64,000 nt of DNA from Isoetes taiwanensis (taxonomy: Eukaryota > Streptophyta > Lycopodiopsida > Isoetales > Isoetaceae), in assembly GCA_021234155.1 (NCBI GenBank), contig JAJEKV010000037.1, positions 686,001-750,000 on the forward strand, written 5' to 3'. The position numbers and the translations under genes are program-made. Shown here one piece after another: positions 20,630 to 33,160 of the stretch. The first letter of the stretch is position 1; the number at the start of each line of letters is the position of its first letter. The notes beneath the pieces are model-generated. The model was not told the origin of the DNA and did no database searches. It was given only the letters and a program-made list of their open reading frames with translations.

Positions 20630-21948
20630 TTGCTATGAAGCTCTACTAAGAGAGCAGGAACAACCAAATTCCGAGAAGGAAAAAAGGAAAAGAAACCGAG
20701 AGAGGAGATGATGAACTGATTTTTTCTTTAGGTTGTTCTCTAACTTTAAATTTCGTAGCCTCTGTTAGATTTTTCTCTTTTGCTTTTTAATCTCATATTT
20801 TTAACTAGGCTAAATTCTAATTTTAAAGTATAGTATATATAATACGTATTATATTGTGCTATATATATTGTGTAAAATTTTTCAACCCTAGGATATTAAA
20901 CTAGAAATTTGTCTTTTGTACAGAACCACAACGTGCAATTTGCCACTTAAAATGATTTTTCCGGTGGAACCACCTCCCACCACTCTCATGCTCCAAGTGG
21001 AAATCTCAAACTTGAACTGGAATTTTAAGGGCCTAACCCCCACTTTTTCGAACCCTGGTGTCAGGCATTTGATTGTGTGGTTCTCATACATATGTGGTTG
21101 ATGTACCACTATCACTTCATGTGCAAGTTGATAGTTCGTGAGCTTCTGGTAATTCTTCATAACTTGTGGTTGCAGGCCTGCTCTATCAGTAGCTTCGTTG
21201 TGACTTATGTTATGGTTTTTTAATGGAGATGTCAAGTTGTGGCTTTCTTTCAGTTGTGTTCTCTCTTCTCTCCTTGTGTCTCTTAGTTAGCTTACTGGTT
21301 TTGACAATTTAACTTATCTTCGTATAATGATAAGAAGATAATTATATTTTTCGAGTTTGTTTTCTCACGATGGTCCCGCAGACTTTGCTTCTATATCACA
21401 AACCCTCTCTCTTTCCTTGTAAAAATATCAAACCATGTCTGTATGCTGCTTTGTGTTGGCAAACAAAATACTAGAGCTAGATTTGGAAGAGGCATTTTTG
21501 CCTGAAGCCTAATGCTGTCAGAATTGCTAATAGTGGCAAGAGTCTGTGCTTTTAGAAGCCTCTGGTTTGGGATGAAGAACTGACAAAATTCCAGGCTTCC
21601 TGATGCCCTCAACATGCTTGCTATTTCCATATCCCATCTGCAACAATGATATATGAATGGTATGTTGCAGTAAAGAACCACGAGTTTGGTGTTATTCTAT
21701 AAATGATGTAGTTTTTCTTTTTGCTACCCTCATTGTAACTATTTTCATATTCCATCTGCAACACTGATCCATGAACGAAATTTTGCAGCATTGGCTATCA
21801 AGCAAAGAATCATGGTTTGATTTTATTTATAAATAATATTCAGGTTTTGAACAACAACAGATTTTAGGACTGTGCAAAATTAGCTTGGACTAACGGTTTG
21901 TTTGATCTTGTCATTTTACTTGCTTTACATTGTATTTGTGAGTAGCTA
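20630..21948. other. Intergenic DNA, no recognised gene
   Basis: AT-rich. An imperfect duplication lies near 21610-21800 (CTATTTCCATATCCCATCTG versus CTATTTTCATATTCCATCTG, followed by CAACA-TGAT). No coding sequence recognised. Confidence 0.45.
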
Positions 21949-22429
21949 TGTAAGGGACCCCTGGGAGACCGCTCGAGTGGATCTTGGTGTGGCGTTCCCG
22001 AGACACCGGCATAAATGGATAGAAGCGACTACTCATAAACGTTTAGACGGTTTTGCCCAGTTGGCTAAGGGCATGTCAGTTAAGAACGTTACATTTGGTA
22101 TCAGAGCAGGGCTCGAGTTCGAATCTTCATGGGGCAAGGATGACCCGCAATACCGTTGGACGATAGGTCATGACTTGGTTTGTGATGCTCGAGGACGAGC
22201 ATAGTCTAGTGGGAGAGATTGTAACGGATCCATGGGAGACCGCTCGAGTGGATCTTGGTGTCGCATTCCCGAGACACCAGTATAAATAGGTAGAAGCAGC
22301 TACTCATAAACATCTAGACAGTTTTGCCCAATTGGCTAAGGGCCCCGGGGGTATCACCAATGTAAGTCGTATGTATCATGTGCGTGGATGATAAGGGGTT
22401 TTTTTTTTGTTGTCCAACGTATCGTATAC

Positions 22430-23358
22430 TGTTACAGCACAAAAATTTTCCCAAAGGAAAACCCTTGCCCCCGTTGCTACGCTGGTCAGAACCGCCCACA
22501 CCTTGGATCCCTGATCCCCCACCTGACCCCTTTTTGGCTTACTGTTATGTGAAGTTTTCACAGCAGCCCAGATTCCTCAGAGAATCCTTCCGAGGTAAGC
22601 ACCTACCGGATGCTTAACCCAAATCGATCATTGGCAGTAGCAATCTGCCTTTAGATCACCAACACAGCCTTGGGCTGCAAATCCGACCCTATGGGTCAAG
22701 CCTTGAATCAATCAGAGAGCTAAGATAACAGAATCAGCTTCTAATTCTCTTAACCCAGTTTTCGTACCCTGCTCGAATTCTTGCGGCAGACTTTATAATC
22801 CCTCATCTTGAGTTCATTGGCAGTCTCAGATGCCCAAAATCGGCCAGCTCATGCTTTCGTTCGATATAATTCCATGCTCTATAGCTCAACTTAGAGATCT
22901 GGCAGCCGGATTCCTTCCACAAACTCATTTCTCTGATACAAATCAGGTTTCAAAGACCCACCCAACCGTTTGCTGCCATGTGTACCTTTAATGGTTTATT
23001 TAAAACTATAGCTAACTTTGCATTTTTATATGTTAATGCATTTAGCCCCTAGTACCCATGCTAGTCCCATTAGCAATAATATAACTTTGCCAGCCATGCA
23101 CCCATATGAATCTCTTACCTCCGCAACCCCGCTAGCTCTTTCTGCACTAATACTTAGTAATATTAGTGCCCCACCTAGCAACCCATTACCCGTTGCTTAG
23201 CCATTATCACCATTTACCTCGCATCCCGTCACCGTAGACTGGTTACAGTCAACACGGCCCATTAAATCACAACTGCCTGGCAATCACGACCAATAGTACC
23301 CCCATGGACGTCCATCAAGGGCCCGATTCCGGCTATGCCCTTGGGAGCACCTGTAACA
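22430..23358 (-). repeat. 3' LTR of the chromovirus (929 bp)
   Basis: It begins TGTTACAG and ends CTGTAACA, an 8-bp inverted terminal repeat. It is similar to 27123-28066. The polypurine tract lies at 23359-23375 on the minus strand (AAAAGGAGGGCGAGGAA). Confidence 0.92.
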
Positions 23359-23386
23359 TTCCTCGCCCTCCTTTTGGACCTTGCCC

Positions 23387-25926
23387 TCAAGGTTGATCCT
23401 TCAGATGAGGGAACTGCTGCACAAATTCCTCCATCTCCCAGGTGGCATCCTCAGGAGACTGGTCCTGCCATTGAACTAGATGTTCCACCACATCCCTATT
23501 GCGCAGCTGCCGAACTCTCTTATCCAAAAGACGTTCTGGTGTTACAGAGGAGTTTAAGACAATCGGTATACTTTGCGGACTAACCACGTTAGCGGTATCC
23601 AGTATAGCCCTCTTTAGCTGACTTATATGAAACACAGGATGGATCCCTACTTCATGTGGTAAGTTCAACTCGTATGCTGTTTCCTCGATCCTTTTAGTAA
23701 TCCTAAAAGGCCCAGCATACCGCGGAGTAAGTTTAGGCACCCGACCTTTGGTTAAAGGCCGTAATGTGTTCATTCTTAATGCCGAAGGATAAACGACCCG
23801 TAAGAAAACATAATCACCTTCCGCATAAGAGATATCACGTCTATGCTCATTAGCAGACGCTCGTGCCCTGTCTTGAGCTTTTCACAACGCTTGCTTGCAT
23901 TATCGCAGGATTGCATCCATGTCATGGAGCATGTGTACTGCAACTTCGGTTCTAAGGTACTTATGCATACCAGAATAAGCTCTTGGGTTTCGGCCCATCA
24001 TAGCCACAAAAGGAATCATCCGAATTCCCGTGTGATGGCTATTATTATAAGCGAGCTCTTCCCACCTAGACTGCTTCTCGTGGATAAAACTTCGTAACAT
24101 GTCCTCTAAGATCATGTTTATGTGCTCACTTTGCCCGTCCGTTTGTGGATGATTACCACTGCTCATGTATAATCGGATCCTCAATCCTTTCATGAGATCT
24201 CTCCAGAAGTGACTCGTGAACTTAGTGTCCCGATCACTTACAATGGACAAAGGAAGTCTGAAAGTTGGAAATATGTGCTGCATATAGGCAACTGCTACGT
24301 CATGCCCCGTAGCCTCTCCTTTTAATGCTATAAAGTTATCATACTTAGTTAGCCGATCCACTACGACCAAAATTTGAATATGTTTCCTAGCAGTTCTAGG
24401 TAATGCGACTATAAAGTCCATACTCACGCTTTCCCAACGTTCATTTGGTATAGGGAGGGCTGTAACAATCCGCCTTCACTGCTTGACACACCAAGCAGTG
24501 ACTTAGCAAGTTCTTGACTTGATCTTGCAACTCTGGCCAGTAGTAGAACCTTTTTACCAACTCATACGTCTTCCATTCACCTCCATGCCCAGCTTGTGGA
24601 GTGTCATGGTACTCACGTAGAATTGACTCCCTAAGGTCCCCACTTGAAGGAACGTAAATCCTTCCCTTATAAAAATGCAACCCCTCTTGCTCAGTCCACA
24701 GCTCCCCGAGCTTGACCATCGTCGGATCTTGCTGATCCTCAGGATATGCATCATTGATCCTTTATATAAGATCACTTGCCAAAGTTGTTAAGGTATTTAT
24801 GTGCTTAACCCTTGATAATGCATCGGCAACTGGATTATTTTTGCCCGGCGTATGCTCAATGGAAAAATGGAACTCATGGAGGAAGTCTAGCCACCTAGCC
24901 TGTCTCGGGCTAATTTCGGATTGACTTTGCAAGAACCTCAATGGTTTATGGTCGGTATAGACGATAAACTTGCGTGTCTCAGCTCGTTCCACTACGCAAG
25001 TAGTGCCTCCACGTTTTTAAGGCATGCACAATGGCTAGCAACTCTTGCTCATAAGTTGCGTAGTTCCTTTCCGCAGGACTTAGTTTCCGACTTCCATAAG
25101 CCACTACATGACCCCTCGCTACATTAATCGCCCCTGCCGCTTGGCCACAAGCCTGGCGTCGATAGACCTCAAATGCCTGATTTAAATCTGGCACTATGAG
25201 CACAGAACTGCTCACTAGCAAGTCCTTAATGTGCCGAAATGCCTCTTGTTGCTCTCTCCCCCACACAAAATCGTGATCTTTCTTCAAAAGATCAGAGAGA
25301 GGAGCAACAACTTTAGAAAATTTAGGGACAAATTTACGGTAGTACGTGGCTAACCCCAGGAAACTGCATAACTCCAAAACGTTTTCTGATGGGAGCCATT
25401 GTTGCACTACTTGTACTTTGGCGGGATCTGGGGACACACCGTCACTAGACAAGATATGCCCCAAATAGGCCACTCGTTGCATAAAGAAATCACATTTGGA
25501 AATCATTGCATAGAGTTTATGTTCCCGCAAAATTCGAAGAACGTGTTCCAAATGAGCGAACTGTTGTTCAACAGTTTGCGAATAGATGAGAATATCATCT
25601 AAAAAGACTTCGACAAACTTGTCCAAATGCTCGGAGAATTCTTGATTCATTAACCGCATAAACGTTGCGGGCGCATTTGTAAGCCCAAATGACATAACCA
25701 GGAACTCATAATGTCCTTGATGAGTTCTGAATGCAGTTTTAGGTTCATATCCTTCCCGAATCCTAATATGATGATATCCACTGTGGAGGTCGACGTTGGT
25801 AAACCATTTGGCACCTCCAAGATGATCCAGAATATCATCAGCCCGGGGTAAAGGATATCTATCCTTTACAGTTGCCTTGTTAAGTGCCCAGTAATCTAGT
25901 TTCCCCCGGCCCTCTTTGCCTTCCAA
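23387..25926 (-). pseudogene. Defective Ty3/gypsy chromovirus pol (RT-RNase H-integrase-chromodomain)
   Basis: Minus-strand order is RT, RNase H, integrase, chromodomain, which is Ty3/gypsy order. RT (25926-24979) has KATVKDRYPLPRADDILD and the active-site motif FLDDILIY. RNase H keeps YTDHKPLRFLQ, but the usual catalytic TDAS segment reads RRQACGQAA. Integrase has an H2C2 zinc site (HCLVCQ), VVVDRLTKY, SDRDTKFTS and HPQTDGQSE for the D,D,E residues. At the C-terminus, HLVQWQDQSPEDATWE is chromodomain-like. The protease and the first part of RT are deleted, joining gag to RT at about 25900-25926. Frameshifts near 24435, 23900 and 24990 finish the inactivation. Confidence 0.9.
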
Positions 25927-26993
25927 TTAGCAAAGTTCTGAGCCTTCTTGGATTCTTCCCTACCCACCAGTTTCCTGGCCATCTCCACAGCCAACTCAAA
26001 GTCAGCAGGTTCAGCCTGCAACAAATGCGTGCGAATGCTAGCATCCCGTAGACCATTTATAAAATGATCCACGCACATCCCTGCAGTAATCTCGGGTAAA
26101 CGCGAAAAGAGCGCCCTCAGCTCCGTCACATAATCTCACAGAGGCCCTGTCTGAGTGAGCTCCTTCAGCTCTATGAGCGCATGTCGCCGGTCATAATGAG
26201 GTGCATACTCCTGTCGAAATAAATGACAAAATTCCCTCCAAGTACGCAGCTTCTGACCATTCTCGGTGTGAATGTCCCACTATGCAGCCGCCGGTCCCTT
26301 CAGCTTTAGGGTGGCATACATAAGTCGGGCATTCTCGCCCTTCTTCGTGGCTGCAAAATATAACTTCATTTGATTGAACCATCGCATAGCCTGCTCAGGT
26401 GTTACATCCTTGCCATAGAAATCCGGTATTTTTACGCGCTCTAGAGATTTAATCTCTTCCCCAGAAAGCTCCCCCAGGGACTCTTCTGGCTGAACGATAC
26501 CTTCCATGACATTCTGAGCTGCTGGTTCTTCGGCTAATCCCGTGTTTACTCCCGATGGTGCACTAGGTCCCGGTCGTGCAACCTCATGAGGAACACTACG
26601 ATTTGCCCCTGGAGCAGTGGGAGCTGCCCCAGCCACCTGCAGAAACTTCTCTACTACACTACTCAAGCGAAGTTCTCGGGCCTTCCCTTCAGCAACCCAC
26701 TTCTGCAGGTTTTCCTGTATCAACCCCATGGTGTTCTTAAACCTGGCTTGTTCCGCCTTTATCTCGTTCAGTTCCCCAGTTAGATGGTTGATATGACCTA
26801 CACTTTCGTCAGGTAGGTTCATGCCTACCGGACCCCGCTCAGTACTTGCTCCCGGAGCGTTTCCGGCATTCACATTATCAGCAATTGCTGCACTTGCAGC
26901 ATTAACATGATCGGCACCTTCAGGAATAGCTGCTTTAGGAGCAGCTTCTAGGGATGCTCCCCCAATGCCCCCATCCAGCTCGAACTCGGGCAA
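25896..26993 (-). pseudogene. Chromovirus gag with two in-frame stops and a deleted 3' part
   Basis: The frame starts MPEFELDGG at 26993 and contains the retrotransposon gag domain: VKIPDFYGKDVTPEQAMRWF and later AEPADFELAVEMARKLV. TAG at 26282-26280 and TGA at 26138-26136, the latter probably a lost Trp, interrupt an otherwise continuous frame. The zinc-knuckle end and protease are missing because of the deletion at about 25900. Confidence 0.85.
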
Positions 26994-27122
26994 TTCACGT
27001 CTAAATGATTGTCCTCGAGGGCAGATATTATGCCCTCTTCAGGCGGATGCACTTCAGGCAATCCGTCAATAGGTCCGGTGGCATATCGTGCACTGAGGTT
27101 CACCAGCGGGCTCGATACCAAT

Positions 27123-28066
27123 TCATTATAAAGACAAAAAGTTTCCCAAAGGAAAACCCTTGCCCGCGTTGCTACCCCGGTCAGAACCGCCCACACCATG
27201 GATCCCTGATCCCCCATTTGACCTCTTTTTGGCTTGCTGTTATGTGAAGTTTTCACATCAGCCCGGATTCCCTCAGAGAATCCTTCCTAGGTAAGCACCT
27301 ACTGGATGCTTAACCCAAATCGATCCTTGGCAGTAGCAATCTACCTTTAGATCACCAACACAGCCTTGGGCTGCAAATTCGACCCTATGGGTCAAGCCTT
27401 GAATCAATCAGAGAGCTAAGATAAGAGAATCAACTTCTAATTCTCTTAACCCGGTTTTTGTACCCTGCTCGAATTCTTGCTGCAGGCTTTATAATCCCTC
27501 ATCTTGAGTTCACTGGCAGTCTTAGATGCCCAAAACCAGCCAGCTCATGCTTTCGTTCGATCTAATTCCATGCTCTACAGCTCAACTTAGAGGTCTGGCA
27601 GCCAGATTCCTTCCACGAACTCATTTCTCTGATACAAATCAGGTTTCAAAGACCCACCCAATCGTTTGTTGTTTGCTGCAACGTGTACCTTTGATGGTTT
27701 ATTTAAAACCATAGCTAACTTTGCATTCTTATATTTTAATGCATTTAGCCCCTAGTACCCATGCTAGTCCCATTAACAATAATATAACTTTGCCAACCGT
27801 GCACCCATATGAATCTCTTACCTCCGCAACCCGCTAGCTCTTTCCGCACTAATACTTAGCAATATTAGTGCCCGACCTAGCAACCCATTACCCGTTGCTT
27901 AGCCATTATCACCATTTACCCCGCATCCCGTCACCGTAGTCTGGTTACAGTCAACACGGCCCATTAAATCACAACTGCCCGGCAATCACGACCAATAGTA
28001 CCCCCGTGCTCATGGACGTCCGTCAAGGGCCCGATTCCGGCTATGCCCTTGGGAGCACCTGTAACA
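27123..28066 (-). repeat. 5' LTR of the chromovirus (about 944 bp)
   Basis: It is similar to the other LTR throughout, but its inner end has diverged (TTATAATGA in place of the TGTAACA-type end). The primer-binding site is at 27110-27120, minus strand, TGGTATCGAGC. TATAC (22425-22429) and TTTAC (28067-28071) probably represent the 5-bp target duplication with one change. Confidence 0.85.
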
Positions 28067-28631
28067 TTTACATACGAGTAAAATAAGGTTATTTGGTTTT
28101 GAATCCATATCCGTACGACTAGGGGTCATTGTTGTTGAGATAGAACTTCTCGTATGGCACAAGATGGGGTTAATTTTCTAATTTCTAGCTAGGAAGGAGT
28201 GGGTCTTGGAACATGATAGATTCATAGTTTATCTACAAAAGTCTTTGAGTTATATATAAACTTAAGATCATGAAAACCTTTTCAATACATACGCGTACTG
28301 AACAAATCATTCTTTAACTCTTCAATTCACTTTAATCTATTATCCACAATTCGTTTGCAATATTTATACGATAAGGGGTATGTCATATGTTAAGCTGCGT
28401 TTTGTATTTATACGAGAAGGATCATTGGTACTACAAAAGAATATCATATAAATACGTTATGCGGTAGACAAAAGTTGGAAATAATAGAACGTATCATATG
28501 GAGTTTTCTTAGAGAATTTTCGTATACGAAGGGGTTCTTTTGGACCATAGTAATGCACATGGCGTATCCATATATAGAGAGCTAACACACCCCCAGGCTA
28601 AGGGCATGTCGGTTAGGAACGTTACAAGCTA

Positions 28632-29482
28632 GTATAAGTTGTCTTCTTATCCTGTATAGATTGTTGCACATTCACTATTATCGCCCTTCCCCCTTCCCGT
28701 ATATATAGGAATGTGTAGATTGTTGCACATTCACTATTATCTAAATTAGAGTGTGGTCCATTACATACTTATGTTATAACATTACAATATATAAAAATTA
28801 CATAACAATTTGCATTCCAAGCTCTAATTGACAGTTGTTTTGATGCATGTTGTGTAGAATCCAATGTTGCCGCTTTTGTACAATGGGCTCTAGATAGGAT
28901 TTGTTTATAGATATTTGTTATGTGTTGGAGTCTATTAGGATGTTTACTTTATTTGTACTGATCCTTATACAATTTTTCAAAATTGGTTTTATTTTGTGGT
29001 CCCTTAGATAGAAATGTTCATTTATAGATAGGATTGTCTATAAATCCAGGTAGTAATCCGCTTGCTGCGCTTTTGTATTGGGTCCCATAGACCGATTGGT
29101 CTCCGTGGACGATAAAAATACCTTCCTTCCTTCCTTCCTTCCTATGTGCTAGGGTTTACCATCATGTTGCCTCTTTTGTACATATCTAATGGATTTCTTC
29201 AGAATTGATTTTGTTTCGTGATGCTTGTAGGTAAGAATTCTGTGGACGCATAAGCAATATAGTCGTTCTAATAATTGGTCTTATGCGGCTCGTGTTTCTT
29301 GTACGCATATGTTGTGATTTGTTTATCTACAAAGATATCTGCTATGTGGACTGCAATAGAAGAGGAGTTTAATGTGGTGCAACGTCCACTTTGATGTCTT
29401 TGTTGGAAATGTTTTGGAGTTGATCACTGTATTTGACTTTGGACAGTGTTATGTACATCATTCTATACATTGACATGTTGTA
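28632..29482. other. Intergenic DNA with short repeats
   Basis: GATTGTTGCACATTCACTAT occurs at about 28658 and 28718, spaced 60 bp. A (TTCC)n microsatellite lies at about 29126-29145. No gene seen. Confidence 0.5.
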
Positions 29483-29945
29483 TGTATGGTCTGGGTACTT
29501 GGAGTATGAGATAAAGCCTCATAGAGGTTAAGGCTCAATGAGGATCTGCCTCTTTGGTGTGTTGGTTATCACTAGAGGTGTTATTGCGTAACATTTGGTA
29601 TCAGAACCAAGGTTCAAATCCTCGTGAAAAGATTGGTGTGTTCCACATGCTTGAGGGCAAGCATCTTGAGGAAAGAGAGGAATTGATATGGTCTTTAGTG
29701 TATGGAATAAAACCTTGGCAAGGTTGGGGCCCATTGGATAACGTTTTCCTTGAAGGATCTGCCCTTTTGGTGTGTTGATTATCACTAGAGGTTCTAGTTG
29801 TAACATTTGATATCAGAGCTACGGAATTGATATGGTCTGGGTGTTTCGGGTATGAGATAAAGCCTCGTAGAGGTTGGGGCTCATGAAGGATTCGCCCTTT
29901 TGGTGTGTTGGTTATCACTAGAGGTGCATATGCTAGTGCGTAACA
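29483..29945 (+). mobile_element. Second TRIM-type family: array of three short LTRs
   Basis: LTR-like units at 29483-29593, 29684-29805 and 29828-29945 share TGGTCT, GAGATAAAGCCT, TTTTGGTGTGTTG and end TAACA. After the first is TGGTATCAGAACC (29596) and after the second TGATATCAGAGC (29808), both near the initiator-tRNA primer site. A purine tract GAGGAAAGAGAGGAA precedes the second unit. There is no coding sequence. Three LTRs with two tiny internal parts suggest recombination between TRIM copies. I found no target duplication. Confidence 0.75.
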
Positions 29946-30479
29946 TATGCCTGTATACTGAAGTTTTATTATGTATATGAATATCAATCTGCTCATAAAT
30001 TATATGTTGATGTTGCCATTGCAACATCATCGTAATGTTCTGAATAGAAACTAAATTACTAAATTCAATTATGAATGACAACGGCAAAGATGGACAAATT
30101 AAAGAATTCCACAACACAGTTTTATGGATCAATTATATTATCTGGAAAAAAAGAAATTACATATACATGCCAAGTGATATCATGTACCTACATAACATAA
30201 ATGTTTATATAGGAATAACCACTCGGCTATCTGGCTGAATAAGTACAAGTGAGCTAGACATGTTTCGTGGGCTTGAGACATCCATGCCTCTTGTTCGAAT
30301 GCTGCTAGATATTGCCATATCTTATTTTTTAGATATGGCCATAAATTAGCTACATTACTATATCCTTGAGAAAAAACTAATTACTTCCGTCTCTTCCATA
30401 TTAACCCAACCATCCACCCTTTGCACAAGTTCACTGCAATTTTCTTGTTAGATGGCCATGAAGCGAGATATAGACCTAA

Positions 30480-30638
30480 CAAAATCTCCTATTCTGACAA
30501 TGTCACTTCAGATACTTCTCGCAATTTATTCAAAATTGGGTGGTTTTCCATATACTGAATGGAACAATGTTCAGTCATCTTCTCTCCCTGGATGCACATG
30601 TCCAGTTGGATGTTGCCTAGTGGCGTGACGTTAAAATA

Positions 30639-30671
<33 letters not shown>

Positions 30672-31620
30672 CTGGCCACACATTGGACTGTTCGATGAAA
30701 TATCATGCCTGAATTTGCTAACTGCTAAGTGAATCCTTACCACTCTGTGTAAAATATACCAGGACAGTGTAGGTACTCTTGGAAGCACATGACTCTTCCA
30801 GACCCACTTCCATGTCCAGGCCATCTGATTTTCTTCTAAAGTTACCCCTTGCAAAGGGAGAGGTAATAATTTCACTATGCTTCAATATCCTATAGGCCTT
30901 TAATACAAAACGCTCTATGTCAAGATCCTTATGTGATAAACAAAAACCATCAACTTGAGGGCAAGCATATAACGTTATGTGAGCAATAACAAAATCCCAA
31001 ACTCTTTTATTCGTTGCTCTTAAGTCAAATTCCTTTTGAAATATACCATTCTTTTAATATATTGATGACACAGTTCTTAAAAAAAAAAATTCCTTTTGAA
31101 ATATGCTGTATACCTCAAAAATACCAATCCCCAATGCAAGAGACCCATGCTGCACTCCATCAATTTTGGATTTTCTTATCCACAATTGAGAACAATGGTA
31201 CACTTCCATTATTCATTCCACCAGCAGCCAGCATAGGGGATAGAAACTGAAGTGCAATTCTTGACATCCAAATGCCAAAGACCCTTCACTGTATTCCATG
31301 TTGTCAGCAATCTTTTAATAAAAGGTGAGGCACCTACATACGAAGTAAGTTTGTAGAAGAGCGTCCAAGGTAGATCTACTTATTGTAAAGGCTTACCATA
31401 TAGAGAGCAATAGTTCAATGACTGGTACACCAACTCCAGATCCGAAGACTTAAGATCTCCCTATAGAGTTTCCCACATAAATTTACATATCAATATTCTG
31501 CTATGAAATCTAAAATCAAGCATTCCAAGACCCCCATGCGATTTAAGCTTCAAACACTTATTCCAGGCATTGCCTCCCCAAATAAAATCTCATATTATTT
31601 TTCATAATTTTACCAACTTT
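30480..31620 (-). pseudogene. LINE reverse-transcriptase C-terminal remnant
   Basis: On the minus strand, about 31600-31460 reads AWNKCLKLKSHGGLGMLDF and LICKFMWETL, typical of the region after the RT thumb in plant LINEs. 30875-30663 reads WTWKWVWKSHVLPRVPTLSW, the start of the zf-RVT region. Stops and shifts separate the parts. A (ATCT)n microsatellite at about 30642-30672 interrupts the 3' side. Confidence 0.65.
30640..30672 (+). repeat. (ATCT)n microsatellite
   Basis: About eight ATCT units follow GACGTTAAAATACT. The preceding sequence is an inverted relative of 5150-5200. Confidence 0.9.
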
Positions 31621-31699
31621 GATTCCGACGCCAACAACATTGATGCAACATAAATATGAATGTCACGCCAACATTGCATTATGGGTCATGCCCCTATTG

Positions 31700-32600
31700 A
31701 TTTTTGTTCCCTTTCACTACTATTCTTGACTTGAAATACAAACTATTGGAGAGCTTGTGTGATTGCTTGATACAAAGGTGCTCCATAAAGAATGTGTTGG
31801 AGCTTCTAAATTTTGAAGCAACTGTGAAAAGTGGTGTGGTAGTCGGAAAACATTAGCATTTTCCATGGAAATGAGTGGTAGTCGGAAAACATTGGCATGT
31901 TCCATGGAAAGTTAATATTATTTATGAATTTTCCTCTGAATGTGAAGAAATATTATTAGAAGCACATCTTTGTATCATGGCATGGATATGTGGCAAGGAG
32001 GCATACATGACAATATATAGTAAGTATATATAGTAAGTATACAAGAATGCTACTTAAAGTGGCATTCTTGTGATGTAATCTGTTACTTGCATTACTAGGT
32101 ATGTGGGGTAAAATTAGCAAATGTGAGGTAAATTTGGAAGAATGCAATGTAAATAGCCTAAGAATCGAGTAAAAATTTGCATCGACTTTGAAGATGTGCC
32201 ACGTGGTACGACCTGATTGGAAGTTGAGCCATAACTGCAACTAACTAGTAGTTTTATGTCCCGATGCTTGGTAAAATCTCTTCTACATGGAGGACAAATT
32301 TTGTTCACTTTCAACTACTATTCTTGAATTCAACTATTGGAGAGTTTGTGTGCGTGCTTGATTCTAAGGTGCTCCGGAGAGAATGGAACTTCTCAATGAG
32401 GTTACTTTACACGAGGGGATTGTGGAAAGTGGCAACTTGCTTCTTGTCTATCATTGATGTAGTTGGGGAACATTGGCAGTTATTTGTGTGATTTTTATGA
32501 GAATTTTAGAGCACATTATTGTAGGCACATCTTTATGCTATGGTTGGTTTCTTCCTATAGATGCGAAAAGGCATACATTACAAACATTAAGTATTGATGC
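31700..32600. repeat. Diverged direct duplication, no gene
   Basis: 31715-32030 and 32295-32600 share CTACTATTCTTGA, CTATTGGAGAG(C/T)TTGTGTG, AAGGTGCTCC and GCACATCTTT in the same order, with an offset of about 580 bp. The copies have drifted. No domain is recognised in 31620-32950. Confidence 0.6.
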
Positions 32601-32962
32601 CCTAGATTTATTGAGTGAAATATTTTTGATTTACCCAAGAGAGATAGATTGAGACATAATCAATGGGCATGTCTTTATGGGTGATGGAGAACAGTAGTGG
32701 TGGCCACATGCAATCTCCATGACCTCTACCTCATATCTAAATTTGATACGAGAGTGGAAGAGTACAACAATTGCGAAAGGGGGGTCAAACCAATTTTTTT
32801 GGATTACTGCCCCCCACTTCGAAGTGGAACATTCGAAACTAGCCTCCGACTTCAAAAGGAGGCTCATGTGGCCGGCCATTATTCCGGGTAAATTTAACGT
32901 CCTTGTTCAACTTTGAAATACATATGGCACTTCTTATACTGTCGCGGTAAATGTCGGATGTG

Positions 32963-33095
32963 GGCATGTTATAGCCAGCCTTAAATGGCAAAAAATCCGC
33001 TAAGTCCACAAAAACGTCGTGTAATTTTTTTTGGGCGTGGCTATAACATGTCAAAGACATGGATATACCACGGATATGCCCGTGGCTATAACATG
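32963..33095. repeat. Inverted repeat upstream of the SEN1-like promoter
   Basis: GGCATGTTATAGCCA (32963-32977) is followed by two inverted partners TGGCTATAACATG at 33038-33050 and 33083-33095. It could be a MITE relic or an upstream hairpin. Confidence 0.65.
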
Positions 33096-33160
33096 ACAGT
33101 GCCCGATATATACGGCGCTTCCGTCCTATAGGGTATCATGGATAAACTCAAAAGAGGCTC

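Larger units (their letters stand above)
22344..28595. mobile_element. TIR DNA transposon nested in the TRIM LTR, itself split (22344-22429 and 28067-28595)
   Basis: The insertion duplicated GGCTAAGGGC (22334-22343 and 28596-28605), 9-10 bp. The ends both contain GGGGGT(A/G)T in inverse orientation, followed by weak inverted similarity around CATGTGC. Removing the retrotransposon leaves about 615 bp without coding sequence. The duplication length suggests a Mutator-like MITE, but the superfamily is uncertain. Confidence 0.6.
21949..28626 (+). mobile_element. TRIM split by a nested insertion (21949-22343 and 28596-28626)
   Basis: LTR 1 is 21949-22093 (TGTAAGGG to GTTACA). Next is a perfect primer-binding site TGGTATCAGAGC (22096-22107), a short internal region and purine tract GTGGGAGAGAT. 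LTR 2 starts at 22220 but stops at 22343 and resumes at 28596-28626 (ending GTTACA). The 5-bp AGCTA precedes LTR 1 (21944-21948) and follows LTR 2 (28627-28631). So the sequence between 22344 and 28595 was inserted into LTR 2 after the TRIM was in place. It is the same family as the TRIM at 600-1053. Confidence 0.9.
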
